Assembly (NCBI GenBank): GCA_016584305.1
Contig: JACEEZ010007257.1
Coordinates: 392,501-456,500 of the forward strand
Length of the DNA: 64,000 bases
Direction: 5' to 3'
DNA from: Chionoecetes opilio
Lineage: Eukaryota > Arthropoda > Malacostraca > Decapoda > Majidae
Shown piece after piece: positions 46,801 to 57,966 of the stretch; position 1 is the stretch's first letter, and every line of letters starts with the position of its first letter. A program made the position numbers and the translations under genes. A model generated the notes under the pieces. The model saw only the letters and a program-made list of their open reading frames with translations. It made no database searches and had not been told where the DNA came from.

Positions 46801-49800
46801 TATTTTTGTTATTGGACTTTTGCAGCTAAGGAAAATATTTATATTTGTTTTTATTTTTTCTTGTTTTATCAAAGAAGTTTAAAGTTATGGTAGTTGAATC
46901 CTTCTACAGCTGTTCTAATTAAGATTGCTAGAGGTTTCCAGGACTTATTAAGTTGGGAAAATTATTTCAACAGCAACTTCATAATGTGAAGTTGCTGTTG
47001 AAATAATTTTGTAGAAAAGGAGACCTTTTACATTTGTACATATAGTGTACCATATAACCATGTACCATCTGCCATGTAAGTATATCTGCTTAAGTGTTGC
47101 TTCTACCATGATCGGCCATGAAGTATGATGAAGGACATCAGTGGTGTTTGTGTTTTGCCCAATCTCAATTGTTTGGTAATCCTGTGAACCGATGACAGCT
47201 CAGACCAACATAGGGGTAGCTCAAGGCTTTTATTCATGGCATTAACTTTTCAAGGTAACACATTCGGAATTCAATTCATAAGATTACGGCACTACAAATT
47301 ATGAGTTTTAAATTAGTCTTTAGAATTACAAAATGTTATTCTTATCGCTAATTTCTATGAGTCTGGTTAAAGTGTTCATTGTTGTGTCTTGATATGTCAT
47401 GTGATGCTCTTTCTTTCTGGTGGTGGTAACTTGTACAGTGAGGCAATTGATGACAAGCATTAAATAGCCTCCTGTTTGGTGTCAGGCACTCTGGTGTTGT
47501 GGATGCTGCTGTCCACACAAGTGACGTAGCCAGGTATTTTGTTGCTCCAATATGCATTTTGTTTGGTCTGCTTTTTTCTAACCACTCTGTTAGCACCAGT
47601 AATTATGTAATTCCTTTTGTGCATGAGAGCCTAGAGATAGTTGCTATGTACAATCCAAGATCACAGTAGGCTACATAAGAACATAAGAAAATAAGGAAGC
47701 TACAAGAGGCAGCGAGATCTACACGAGGTAGTTCCTGTTACTGAACACTACCTACATCCACCTTTTATTCCCATCCATTTAATTCTAGCACCATTTTAAA
47801 GCTCCCTAATCACCCCGCACTGACCACCTGATGACTGAGTCCATTCCAATCATTTACCACCCTATTTGTGAACCTGTTTTTCCCTATTTATTTTTTAAAT
47901 CTACGCTTTTCCAGCTTGAATCCCGTTACTTCTTGTTCTACCCTGATTACTAGCCATAAGAACTTTAACTACATCTCCTTTATTGTACCCCCTTATCCAC
48001 TTAAACACTGCAAGGGTTCATGATCATCACCCACGCAGGGAAAGCATCAAGTTGTTGTGCTTGTTATTCTGGTCAGTGGTTAAAACAAGACATGAGAGGC
48101 TATACGTTCATGTTTTTGCATTTGACATGTATCAATCTGCATGTCATACTCCACTTTATTTCCTTCTCGAGGTTCCATAAAGGGTTTGACTGGCCAGAGT
48201 GTAGTTATTAAAGGCATAGTTAAAAATTAATTATAGAATTATAATTATTACAGTAATATAATTATAATTATAATTTAATTTATTAAATGAAAAGGCAGGG
48301 CATGCAGAGCTGACCTGGAGGCATATATTGTAACTTGTAAGCAGTGAAATGCCTGCTGTGTTTACATGTATAATCTGTTACAAGTATCATCCTTTCTTTA
48401 GAGTCCGAACTTTATGCATTCTTGGCAAACTACATTGATATCAGTAGAATCAACAATCTATGAATGTTTACCATAGCATGCATGTCCGCCGTAGCACCAG
48501 CACCACAGCACGGTGATCACTGTTGCGATCTAGTTCAGTTGTACGCGGTTCGCTGCATTTGTTAGTTTGGTATAGTGTATACTGGTTGTATGATATTTGA
48601 TATGTAATCTGTTTTTAGTTAGTTTCCTCACGCCTCTTAAAAGTTTCATAACTACAGTAAATCCTCAATAAACCGAACCTCATTAAACCGAATTTTGGAT
48701 AAACTGAACGCCGTGTTGCCTTCGAACAAGCCTCTGATATACCTAATTCTAGTTCGGCATATGCGCCGATTGGAGAGCCGACCGAACGTGTCGGCCGGCC
48801 CGTGCGTCTCAGTTTACACTCGGCCCTCATTGTGTGTGGACTACTCACTCATGTGCTGTCTCGTCCCACGTGTTACAGTGTACTTACCTGCCTACTTACA
48901 GTACCTACTACCCTGTACTTACCTGCCTACTTACAGTACGTTGTGAGTGGTTACTCGCTCGTGTGCTCTCGTTCCATGTGTTACAGTGTACAGCACTTAC
49001 CTGCTTACTTATGTTGTGAGTGGTTACTCGCTCGTGTGCTCTCTCGTCCCACGTGTTACAGTGTACTACCTGCTGACCGAACGACGCGTCATAAACCGAA
49101 CTCCGTTTGATTTATGAGGTGGAAAACTGATCATCCTATAAACCGAACTATCGTATATTGCGATTGACCCTTCCCCCCAATTGGTTAGGTTTATCGAGGG
49201 TTTACTGTACAGTACTTAATTTAGATGTACATACTTGATACTAAGGAGCACTGTCACCCCGAGTAGATTTTTTGCTTTTGATTATGATTTTGAATACTTA
49301 TGAAGGAATTCAGCAGTAACAATGTAAAGAGATACTCACTCCACAAGTCTGTGCTCTTCACATTTTCCTGTATTTGAGGAGGGAAGAGAATCAATCAATC
49401 AATCATTGGGGGCATTCGCCGGGGGGCGTGTCGCCTCGCCCACCCTACGACACCACGCCCGGGGGTCACCACGCGCGAGTTCCCATGCAGGCTCCTTTCC
49501 CATACCAAGCAGCTCTCGACAAGAAACATCAACTTGCCCCAGCCACGAGCCTTGTGGGCGCCACCTTGGCCTCCTCCACGCCGGATTGTCTCTTACAGAT
49601 ACAACCCGATGGGAAGGATCGGTTTCAGGGTAGCGTGCCACATGCCCATATAGCCGAAGTTGGCGCTGATGGACTATGCAGGTAATAGGCCTCGATTCAG
49701 TCTCACGGTGCAATCGCTGATTTGACACGTAATCATCCCAGCGATACCCCATAATTCTGCGAAGACACTTATTACCAAAGGCATTGATTCGTCTCTTCAA

Positions 49801-52085
49801 GTCACTATTTAGTGTCCCATGTCTCACAACCATAGAGTAGGACAGGGATCACAAGCGACTTGAAGATCCGGATCTTTGTCCTCCTGCACAGGTACCGACA
49901 ACGCCAAATACTCCCGCTGAGCGAGTCCATAACACCGTGGGCTATGCCAATCCGCCGTAAGGCTTCTTGACGTGACCCGCCGTCATTATGGACTGCGCTA
50001 TCAAGGTATGTAAAACTTTCCAAGATCTCAATGTGCTCGCCACACGCATGAACAGACTGTACTGCTTCATCTAGTAAGTCTCCAAACACCTGGACCTTGG
50101 TCTTGAGCTAGGAGACCTCGTCCCAAAGGCTTTGCCTCCTCGTGCAGCGCCTCGAGAGCCATCACCAGGACCTCCAGCGACTCAGCAAAGATTACTGCAT
50201 CATCGGCAAAAACAAGATCAGTGATCTTGGTGTTGCCGACGGATGCTCCACAATCACTTTGATCTACAACCTTGTCCAATACCCAGTCCATACAAGCGTT
50301 GAAAAGTGATGGGGCAAGGACACACCCTTGCCTCACTCCTGTATTCACAGGAAAGAAGCTGGATACACCTGCCCCACACTTCACAGCACTCTCAGTCCCA
50401 GAATACAGACCAGTTATCAAACCAATAGTCCTTGCAGGAATCCCTCGAAGTCGCAGAAGATCCCAGAGTGACTCACGATGCACTGAGTCAAACGCCTTCT
50501 TGAGATCAACATAGGCTGCAAGCATCCCCTGTCGAAACTCACGTCGGCGTTCCACCAGGACACGAAGCGCTAGGATACGGTCCGTTGTTGACTTACCAGG
50601 CGTGAACCCAGACTGCTGAGGTCTCTGATGCTTCACCAGATGACTGCGAATTCGTGTCAGCAATAGATGGGCAAGCACCTTGCCTGGTACGCTAAGCAGT
50701 GTAATACCGCGGTAATTGTTGCAGTCCTGACGGTCCCCTTTCCCTTTCCAGATAGGGACGACCAGCCCCCTTTTCCAGTCAGGAGGAATGGTACCTGATT
50801 GCCACACGGCAGTCAGGACAGCATGCAACCCGCGGATCATGGCCTCACCCCCAGCTTTGAGGAGCTCCGCACTGATATTACAAACACCAGCTGCCTTTCC
50901 ACCCTTCAACTTTGCTACAGCCTCTCTGACTTCGTCAAGAGAGGGTGCGGTTTCGTCAATGGGAGGATCGGCATCCACTGCCTGTAACCCAGTGGTGTGA
51001 AGCTGCTCAGTTGGAGGGTCCACCGTGAACAACTGCCCAAAGTACTCAGCCCAACGAGCCATCTGCCCATCCATGTCCGACACGAGGCGCCCATCTGCTG
51101 TTCGAATAGCACTCGCCCGAGAAGGAGACTTGGAACGGAGCTTCTTCAGGGCTCGGTAGGCGGGTCGGAGGTCATTAGCGTTCAAATGACCCTCGACATC
51201 CTCAGCGAGACTCCTGACATACCTCTCCTTGTCTCTCCTCAGGAGGGTTCTAGTCCGGCGTGACAGAGCCCTGTGCTGGGATAAGAAGGGAAGGGAAGGC
51301 GTTGAATAAAAAAATTCTTTTCAAAAACTGAGTTTTGAAAAGTTTCAGTAAATCATAATCAAACAGTAAAATTGTGTAGTGAAGATCATCTCATTTCTAG
51401 TTAGTTCTTCTGATTTTTTTTTTTTTAATGTTCTTGTGGTTGTGTAATTTTAGTGTTGATTTTGATATTTTATTCAATTAATCAGCCATTAAAGTGGGAT
51501 TCGTTAATAGTACAACATTTGTCCTTGGTAAAAACAGTGCTTGATAGCTGTATCCTTCTTGTGTTGACCTTCTGCTGTCCTTCCCAGCCTGCCTGGTGGT
51601 GCTGGGCATGGTGGTCGGGGCCGTGGCGTTCAGATTGCGCCGCCGGAACGAACGCAAAGTATCCGCTGATGCACTCATCAATGGATATGTGTTCAGGTAA
51701 GCACTCGCCTCAAAATATTACCTATGTAACTTTTGAATCATGCCAGTGTTGATACAGATGTCTGAAGATAAACAGGATGTTGTAGAAGCTTGTGTACAAA
51801 AGCACCTTAAATCGTAAATGAGTTAGCTTACATAGCTTGCACATTTTTCATGACTAAAAAACAGATAAAATAATAATCCAAGGCCCGGGAATCATCGTAT
51901 TTGCTTGTTGTTTGAGACAGCTTTTTATACTTCCATAGTTGTTACTGATGTTTTTTTTCTTAGATTAGTGACCAATTTTCCTAACCCCCTCATTCTCTCT
52001 CAGGAAAACCATGGATAAAAAGAAACCTGATGATGGAAGTGAAGAGGAGTATCTTTTAGACAATGAAGAGATTGACCTGGTATAG
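40839..52085 (+). CDS. ENPP4/5-like ectonucleotide pyrophosphatase/phosphodiesterase, complete, 8 exons, 488 aa
   Basis: Type I membrane phosphodiesterase with an extracellular catalytic domain of the alkaline phosphatase fold and two zinc ions. Exons: 40839-41020, 41654-41825, 43609-43869, 44519-44719, 45427-45634, 46389-46640, 51588-51696, 52004-52085; all phases match. ATG at 40839 begins a signal-peptide-like run (MNTLVLAYLVMQF). The frame is also open for 24 bases upstream to an acceptor, so an upstream start is possible. Metal ligands by family motif: D32 (VSLDGF), D186 and H190 (QPDLAGH), D233/H234 (LSDHGT), H349 (GDHGYEVDNP). N89 (VVGN) matches the conserved Asn. The nucleophile position is Ser68 (PTKSFPNH), where ENPP4/5 have Thr. 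NVT and NAT at 144 and 154 are N-glycosylation sites. A transmembrane segment lies near 416-440, then basic RLRRRNER and an acidic tail. Overall length fits ENPP4/5. Confidence 0.93.
41271..41295. repeat. Poly-C run
   Basis: About 25 consecutive C in ENPP intron 1. Its true length is doubtful in any read technology. Confidence 0.85.
41654..41825 (+). CDS. ENPP exon 2 (nucleophile exon, Ser variant)
   Basis: Completes the split Ile codon and codes NQFPTKSFPNHFSIATGLYQ, then ESHGVVGNTVFDP. The codon at the nucleophile is AGT (Ser). The Asn 21 residues later keeps the spacing seen in ENPP1 (T256, N277). Confidence 0.93.
42694..43408 (+). repeat. Splice-acceptor minisatellite (about 20 units of 36 bp)
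   Basis: Unit: ACCTTGAATGAATAACCTGA plus ACTTTACTCCCTGCAG. It equals the last 24 bases of ENPP intron 2 plus the first 12 bases of exon 3. Variants have TGTAG for TGCAG and ATGACC for ATAACC. A LINE fragment (43419-43566) separates it from one last unit that is the real acceptor. Confidence 0.95.
43419..43566 (-). mobile_element. CR1-like LINE 3' end fragment
   Basis: Reverse orientation: tail (ATAAGAAACATAAGAAAATAAGG), CTACACGAGGTAGTTCCTG and the CCCATCCATGAATTTATCC motif. It lies within the minisatellite, about 40 bases before the exon-3 acceptor. Confidence 0.85.
43609..43869 (+). CDS. ENPP exon 3
   Basis: Acceptor TACTCCTTGCAG|ACCTTGAATGAACAG. Codes TLNEQLGGHSGCIMWPG and, later, the metal-binding VYHNQPDLAGHVYGPDSS. 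Phase 0 on both sides. Its first 12 bases are the exon part of the 36-bp minisatellite. Its donor GTAC is followed directly by a TTAA-flanked MITE. Confidence 0.95.
43878..44080 (+). mobile_element. TTAA-flanked MITE, copy 1
   Basis: Ends CCCCTTGAGGCCCAGAACG and GATCTGGGCGTGAAGGGG are imperfect inverted repeats. TTAA at 43874-43877 and 44081-44084. TTAA targets plus CCC-starting ends suggest a piggyBac-like source. It begins at position +9 of ENPP intron 3. Confidence 0.85.
44763..44822 (+). mobile_element. CR1-like LINE tail fragment
   Basis: Only the last ~60 bases: GAACTACCACGTGTAG, GCAGCCTCTTGTAGCTTCC, then TTATGTTCTTATGTTC. Confidence 0.7.
45036..45352 (-). pseudogene. LINE ORF2 C-terminal fragment (RTE/BovB-like style)
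   Basis: The - strand frame reads VRRLRRFGHVKRGEGGEALG, then VEVPGRRPPGRPRKTWRQCV and EEDLAALGIEE. GHV...GRRPxGRPRKTW...DL is the usual C-terminus of RTE-type and related LINE proteins. It ends in an AAG-rich tail at about 45036 and lies in ENPP intron 4. Confidence 0.8.
45598..45821 (+). repeat. Duplication of the ENPP exon-5 end and donor
   Basis: 45598-45673 (last 37 bases of exon 5, donor GTGAGT, next intron bases) recurs at 45737-45821 with about 88% identity by eye. The second copy reads GGCT|GTATTAAGTAAGTGG. A (GTA)n and an A/T-rich stretch separate them. Confidence 0.88.
45994..46282. mobile_element. hAT-type MITE
   Basis: It starts CAGTGGTTCCCAACC and ends GGTTGGGAAATGCTG, and is flanked by ATATAGAG (45986-45993) and ATATAGAA (46283-46290), an 8-bp duplication with one change. 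It lies in ENPP intron 5. Confidence 0.88.
46957..47009. repeat. Short perfect hairpin
   Basis: ATTATTTCAACAGCAACTTC pairs with GAAGTTGCTGTTGAAATAAT across a short AT-rich loop. It lies in ENPP intron 6. Confidence 0.85.
47672..48010 (-). mobile_element. CR1-like LINE 3' fragment
   Basis: Reverse copy of the last ~340 bases of the element at 19286-19970, with the same tail and the region coding FTNRVVNDWNGLS, broken by stops. Confidence 0.85.
48655..49207. mobile_element. TA-flanked MITE (CAGTAAACCCTC family)
   Basis: The left end CAGTAAATCCTCAATAAACC and right end GGTTTATCGAGGGTTTACTG are inverted repeats flanked by TA at 48653-48654 and 49208-49209, suggesting a Tc1/mariner/pogo-type source. 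Inside are direct repeats of TTACCTGCCTACTTACAGTA and GTGTGCTCTC-type segments. Confidence 0.8.
49386..51290 (-). mobile_element. RTE-like LINE, 5'-truncated and inactivated
   Basis: On the - strand 51185-50067 reads a reverse transcriptase: LKGGKAAGVCNISAELLKAG, IPPDWKRGLVVPIWKGKGD, NNYRGITLLSVPGKV, AYVDLKKAFDSVHRESLW, GVRQGCVLAPSLFNACMDWV and the catalytic LVFADDAV. A frameshift plus a stop near 50090-50130 separates this from the C-terminal parts (50089-49805, ILESFTYLDSAVHNDGGS; 49833-49399, RRINAFGNKCLRRIMGYRWD and LRLYGHVARYPE). The 3' end is a (TGAT)n tail at about 49386-49405, as RTE elements often have. The endonuclease part is missing. It lies antisense in ENPP intron 6 and may be mobilisable only in trans, if at all. 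Confidence 0.88.
51588..51696 (+). CDS. ENPP exon 7 (membrane anchor)
   Basis: Codes ACLVVLGMVVGAVAFRLRRR, then NERKVSADALINGYVF: the end of the transmembrane helix followed by a basic stop-transfer stretch. Phases fit exon 6 (1 nt) and exon 8 (2 nt). Confidence 0.92.
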
Positions 52086-52259
52086 AGATGGAGTGAGTAT
52101 GATAAAGGTTGGTATAAAGATGGAGTGAGTATTATAAAGATGTGTTGGTAAAGAAGATACAAGATATTTTAGGTTATTAATGTGTTAACTAATGTGTTCC
52201 CTTATTTTTTCTCACTTAAAGTTGGCTTCGTTGCTTAATTCAGATTTTCTACTTCATAC

Positions 52260-52265
52260 AATAAA
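52260..52265 (+). terminator. Candidate poly(A) signal of the ENPP gene
   Basis: AATAAA 175 bases after the stop codon. Chosen by position only. Confidence 0.4.
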
Positions 52266-53221
52266 CTCCTGTAGGATGGAGTATTGAACAACTTTAATCT
52301 TATCAGCTAAGTTGCTCCTAAGAAACTGCTCTTATTCTTTCTGGAGATGCGTCTCAAGTAGTCATTCATTCTCTTAAGCCACAATGATGACTACCAGTGG
52401 ACTAACAGTGCAATGTAGATTTTATTTGTAACTTATTTACTTACTTTACTTAATTTTTTTTAGAATTCAATAATTGTTTTATGGCTTTTATGCATAGAAT
52501 ATATGATTTGCAGCATTACTTATACCTGTACTTAAATTAATTATCAACATTGGAGGAATCAAAGTAAGAGAGAATAATACATAAGTTTTATAGAGGCCAT
52601 ATTTCTATACTAGTCACATGCATAATAATAGTTCTGTCTAGTCAGGAGTGAGTTACCTTATCAATTTTGTATAGTTTAATTTGTTATAGGTATTTATTTA
52701 TAGGTCCATAGCTTCTAAGTTTTGCTTGTGCTTGAAAAATTTGTGTTGAACTCAGTTAAGTGAAAATAGTCTGATATTTTTCGCATAATACTTTTAATTA
52801 GCATAATAGTGAAATTGTGACAGTAAGCTTTTGTTTCCCAGTATAAAAATAGTTTTTAATGTTCCGAAAGCACGCAACAACGGCTGATAAATGTTAGACA
52901 GTGCTAGAAGACCCTTTTAGCAGACTGGCAGTATTCTTTCTCTGCCTGGTGTCTCAACAGATACAGGTGTTGACTGGTGGGACATCTGAGCTACTGTCAC
53001 TCTTTCATACCTCAGCCCTAGTTGTTATTCATAGTAGACTCTGAATTCAAAATGATCATACTTTGATATGTAAAATTCAGACACATCTCGAGGATATTAA
53101 TTGTCATATTCCTGGTCAGGTTTTTGCCAAATTTTATTAGAAATACCACTTACACAGGACTTACATTCCTGAAACATTGCACATACTATATAAAAACAAA
53201 CATGCAAAGCCAAAAAATGAT

Positions 53222-53281
53222 AGCTTTAATGAGAGAAGGTATTTCTTTTTAGCTTTAATGAGAGAAGGTATTTCTTTTTAA
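53222..53281 (+). repeat. Tandem duplication of about 30 bp
   Basis: TAGCTTTAATGAGAGAAGGT plus ATTTCTTTT occurs twice in direct succession. Confidence 0.9.
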
Positions 53282-53482
53282 GTTAGTAAGGTTTAAATTT
53301 TCTTCCCATGCTACTGCATTTTAGGATTGCTCTTGTTTAATCACTGTCTTACACAGTGGTGAGTAATTGGTCCCCACAGACAGTGTCAACAAACCCTTAA
53401 TCTTTTAATCAAATAGCTTGCTTAAAAACAAAATGCCCAATTGATCCAGAGGGACAACTGTCATTGTTCCCTGGTGTCAATA

Positions 53483-54419
53483 CAGTAAACCCTCACTTTA
53501 ATGAACCAATTCATGACTTCCATCGGGGGAAGGGAGTGAAGTTGTTTCCAAAAGTTTGTTATATCCGAGAGATCCGAACTTTTCGCAAATAACAAACTTT
53601 GTTCTTTATATGAGGTGAAAGTTCGCTATTTCTCACCATTTCCGTGTATAATGAACTTTGTTTGTTACACTAGATGGAAGTTTGTATACTTACATACATG
53701 CAGTTATCACAAATATTACATGCATACAGGGAAATTAAAACAATACGTGGTGAGGCACGGGAGGACGTGAGAAGAGGTGTTTACAATCGGGTGGACAAAG
53801 CTAGACTGATCTGCTTTGTTTTCACAGCCACCGACCGACCTGCGTGTACATGTTTGGCTGCCCACCACACAACCAAACCCTGCATTTACCCAACTTATTT
53901 GGTAAATCCTCGAATATATCGGACTGGCTGAAAAAGTTCGTTAAAGCCGAAATTAGTTTTATAGAGTTCCGTAGAAGCGAGGGTTTACTGTATATACAGT
54001 AAACCCTCACTTCTACGGACCTCGATATAACTAATATTAGCTTTAACAAACTTTTTCTGCCAGTCCGATATATGCGGGGATTTACCAAATAAATTTGGTA
54101 AATGCAGGGTTTGGTTGTGTGGTAGGCAGCCAAACATGTACACGCAGGTCGGTCGGTGGCTGTAAAAACAAAGCAGATCAGTCTAGCTTTGTCCACCCGA
54201 TTGTAAACACCTCTTCTCACGTCCTCCCGTGCCTCACCACGTATTGTTTTAATTTGTATGCGTGATGGCTGCATGTACGTAGTAAGTATACAAACTTTCA
54301 TCTAATGTAACAAACAAAGTTCGTTATACACGGAAGCAAACTTTCATCTCTGTAACGGACTTAAGGATATAACGTCACCCCCTTCCCCCCAATTGGTTCG
54401 TTAAAGTGAGGGTTTACTG
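53483..54419. mobile_element. Head-to-head pair of TA-flanked MITEs forming a large palindrome
   Basis: Copy 1 (53483-53990) and inverted copy 2 (53997-54419) each start and end with CAGTAAACCCTC. TATATA lies between them and TA on the outer sides (53481-53482, 54420-54421). The interiors are near-identical inverted sequences, with copy 2 about 85 bases shorter. Confidence 0.88.
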
Positions 54420-54421
54420 TA

Positions 54422-54955
54422 TACACACCGATGCGCTGCATGTCCAAACTGGACGTGAGGATTGTCTGAACTGATCCAAATGACATGTCAACGATGTCAG
54501 CAACTTCATTGATGGTGATCCGATGATTCTGACACACAATTAGTGTAATTTCTTCAACGTTTTCAGGTGTTGTGCTTGTTGAAGGTCGCCCTGACCTATC
54601 CTCTAATGAGGTTCTGTCCCTCTTGAGGCGCGAGTGCCACTCAAAACATGTCGTTCAGCACCTTGCTTCATTGCTGTAGGCATGCTTTAACATTTCAAGG
54701 GTGTGTTGATTTCCATGATGCAGAATTTGATACTTGCTCTCTGCCAAAGTCAGAGGTCCACACTAAAATTGCAAATGAGCATGTGAACGTGGTCACAAAA
54801 TCATACGTAGCACACATCCCAATGTTCACAAAATGATGCCACGTGGCCACGGAACCACACCTGTCACTGCTGCTCCTGCTGTGTGCACACGACAGTCCCG
54901 CGCTGTTTTTTTGCTGCATGGAGAGTCTGGGAACTTTTTTATCGCGCCTCGTATG
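54422..54955 (-). pseudogene. mariner transposase N-terminal fragment
   Basis: On the - strand about 54640-54425 reads RTSLEDRSGRPSTSTTPENV, then ITLIVCQNHRITINEVADIV and SFGSVQTIL, the N-terminal helix-turn-helix region of mariner transposases. The start side (54955) is the TIR CGAGGCGCGATAAAAAAGTT. The DDD catalytic part is absent, and the fragment abuts the MITE pair. Confidence 0.8.
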
Positions 54956-55333
54956 TATTTTATCTGCAAATTGAATTACTTACGAGTCTTAGCTTGTAAA
55001 ATTTAAGAAAGTGATACCGCAGTTTGTTAAATTCTACATGGGCCCAGGCCAAACTTTTCTATAACCTTGGAACAGGCATTTTTCTTTAATTCTCTGAACA
55101 TTATTTTCTTTCTTTCCATGGGACTCATTTGACTAGCAGCTCTAGCGGCACTTAATCAGCGAGCAGCGACTCGGCACCCTTGACGGCTGAGTTGACATAT
55201 CACAGTTAAATTTTCTTGAATTTAAAAGCTAAGGCATAAAGCCTTAAAGTATTAATTATTATTAAATCAATTATTATTCTTATATATTATTAAATACTGA
55301 AACTTTTATTTAATTTCACAGATGAAATACATA

Positions 55334-56587
55334 TGAGGTGCAATAAAAAAGTTCTTAGACTGTCCTTTAGCTAAGAAACAGTGCAGAACTGTCATGCGCA
55401 AGCAGTGACTTGTGGTTCAGTGTGGCGTCATTCTGTGAACATTTGGACATGTACTACATGTGATTTTGTGATCACATTCATGTGCTCAGTTGTGATTTCA
55501 ATGTGGACCTCAGACATGAGCAGAGAACAAACATTTAACTCTGAGTCAAGCTCCAACACAGTATCTGGAAATGTTACAGCAAGCCTACAACACTGAAGCA
55601 ATGTACCGAACGAGGTGTTTTGAATGACACACTTGCTTCAAAGGGGCAGAACCTCACTGGAAGATGAGAGGTCAGGGCGACCTTCAACGAGCAGAACACC
55701 TGAAAACGTGTATGAATTTTGGATCAGAATCGTCAGATCACCACCATCAATGAAGTTACTGGCGTTGCAACGTGTCATTTGGATTAGTTTAGGCATTCCT
55801 CACGTCCAGTTTGAACATGGAATGCATTGCTGCCAAGGTGGTCCCCAAATTCCAGAGTAAAAGCAGCAGGTATTTTAAGTCTGCAAGGATCTCCTTCAAC
55901 AGCCTTGGGTTGACCCAACCTTCATGTCGAGGCTATTGACGAGAGCTAAGTCTACGGGTATGACCCAGAGACCAAACTGCAGTGTTCCCAGTGGAAAAGC
56001 CCGCAATATCCTAGATTGAAGGAGGCGAGGAGAGCGATAAAAACCATGTATGTTTTTTTTTTTGACATTTGCAGGGTTGTGTAATGTGAATTTGTCCCCT
56101 AGGATCAAACTGTTAATGCAGAGTTCTTCTGCTGTACTGTTCTGAGGTGTCTTGAGGGAGAACATCAGGCGCAAATGACCTGAACTCTGGCGCATTGGCA
56201 ATTTGGTACTCCCACATGACAACGTATCCGCTCATATTACACGAGAAAACACGAGAGATTTTGGCCCACACCAACGCTACCATCGCCCCTCGATCACATG
56301 ACTCGCTGGATTAGGCTCCTTTTGACTTCTTCCTTTTCCCCAAAAATAAGTTCAAGCTGTAGAATCGCCATCTTAACACTGTCGAGGAGGCCCATCGAAT
56401 CGCAGTTGGTGCTTGATAAGCTTAAAGAATAGTACTTCCGGGGAGCATTCCAATCGTGGCATAAGCGGTAAGAGCAGAGTTTTGCTGCACAAGGTGACTG
56501 CTTTGAAGAGCATGGCAGCCCGATTTAGATCAGGTATGTTGTCTGTGTTTTATGAGTGCAGTCTGGGAACTTTTTGATCACACCTCA
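55334..56587 (+). mobile_element. Full-length but decayed mariner element
   Basis: The ends TGAGGTGCAATAAAAAAGTT and AACTTTTTGATCACACCTCA are inverted repeats flanked by TA (55332-55333, 56588-56589). The 1254 bp match mariner size. Remnants in order: RGRTSLEDERSGRPSTSRTP at about 55640-55700, GYDPETKLQCSQWKSP near 55960, and a decayed APFDFFLFPK motif near 56315. Many stops and frameshifts make it inactive. Confidence 0.88.
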
Positions 56588-56845
56588 TATTTGTATTAAA
56601 GCAGACAATATACATGCCATCCAGAGCCTGAAGGACAATCAGCTTCACACCTAAGTAACATAGCCTTGCCTACTCCTTTACTTAAAGTCACCTTGTGCAG
56701 CTATACACTGCTCTCAGCACTACTGCTACCATTACAATGCTCCCTATCAGTCACGTTCTTTAATTGTGTCAAGCACCTTTTGCGATCCGTGCTGGATCTC
56801 CGTCACGCTGACAAAACGACGACTCCAGCTTGAACTTCATCTTAA

Positions 56846-57049
56846 CCCCTTGAGGCCCAGAACGTAATTTCCATTGTAATTTGGGTACCATTAGACAATT
56901 TTAGTGACTATAAGCAATATTTTATAGATATGACCACTTTAGTATCCTTGTCGACTAACGCATTTGGTATATTCAGTAACTTTTCGTAATTTCATGGCTC
57001 GACAACATTCAATTTTTTATACCAAAGGAAAGATCTGGGTGTGAAGGGG
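56846..57049 (+). mobile_element. TTAA-flanked MITE, copy 2
   Basis: Same family as 43878-44080, with TTAA on both sides (56842-56845, 57050-57053). Confidence 0.88.
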
Positions 57050-57419
57050 TTAAGTTACATCTGCTGAGTAGGAAGGTTTGGGAGTGATGATTGCGTTGGT
57101 GTAGGCAAAAAAACCCGCGTGTCCTCAATGCAGTGTGAGCCCGTGTGTTGGCGTGGTGGAGCACCAGACTGCCGTGGCAGCGCACTTCAGGTCGTCTTTA
57201 CCCAATGTTCTCCCTCAGGCACCTCATAACGGCACAGTAGATCCCTGCATTGTCAGTCCCTCCCTGGGGGACTAATAACAGTGCACCTTGCAAATGTTGA
57301 GAAAAAGACTATTACACTCTTGGTTGTGGTTCTGAACTGTCTCACCTTCTTTGGTCTTAGAGATTGTGGGTTTCTACTGCGAAAACTGTTGTTTGGTCTC
57401 GAGTTGAGCCGAAGACCCA

Positions 57420-57525
57420 ACTCTAGTCACTGGTGATCACCCTCGACATGAAGGTTGGGTCAACCCGAGCCTGTTGAAGATCCTCGCAGGCTTCAACATG
57501 GTGCTGCTTTTACTCTGGGATATAC
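57420..57525 (-). pseudogene. Small mariner fragment
   Basis: Reverse copy of the 55852-55960 part of the mariner above (AGAGTAAAAGCAGCACCATG ... ACATGAAGG side). The surrounding 57054-57420 and 57526-58400 hold nothing that I recognise. Confidence 0.55.
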
Positions 57526-57960
57526 AAACGAGGGGGCAATCAAAATGTCGATGGTTCCGTAAAAAAGTCTTATGGTCTATAGCTTGTCAGTATTCTAAAC
57601 CCAACCTGAGCTATACAACTTTACTAAAAAGTAATGTACCACCTGGAATGCATTTGGTTGGCATAGCAGCCAGACAACACTCTTCTCCTACACACAGTAT
57701 TCCCTTGTTATGCAATGGGGTTACGTTCTTGAAAACCCGATCGTATAGCAATCTATCATATATCAAACTTAAGGTTCAATGGAAATAATAGCGATGCTTT
57801 CCTAGACCTGTAGTATATAAGTGTCCTAATACCCCCTATAGGCTACTATATAAATGCTGTTTTATGTACTGTATTGAAATCAGACCTATTGAATGTACAT
57901 TTGCTTAAATAAAGAAATTAAGACATGAAACTCACCCGTCTTATCACCTGAAACCCTCGC

Positions 57961-57966
57961 TTTATT
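57961..57966 (-). terminator. Candidate poly(A) signal of HEXD
   Basis: AATAAA on the - strand, 435 bases beyond the HEXD stop codon. I saw no clear one nearer. Confidence 0.3.

Noticed and set aside
50067..51185. Host gene coding a reverse-transcriptase-like protein
   Set aside because: Truncated RTE-type LINE with a frameshift and a stop, antisense in an ENPP intron.
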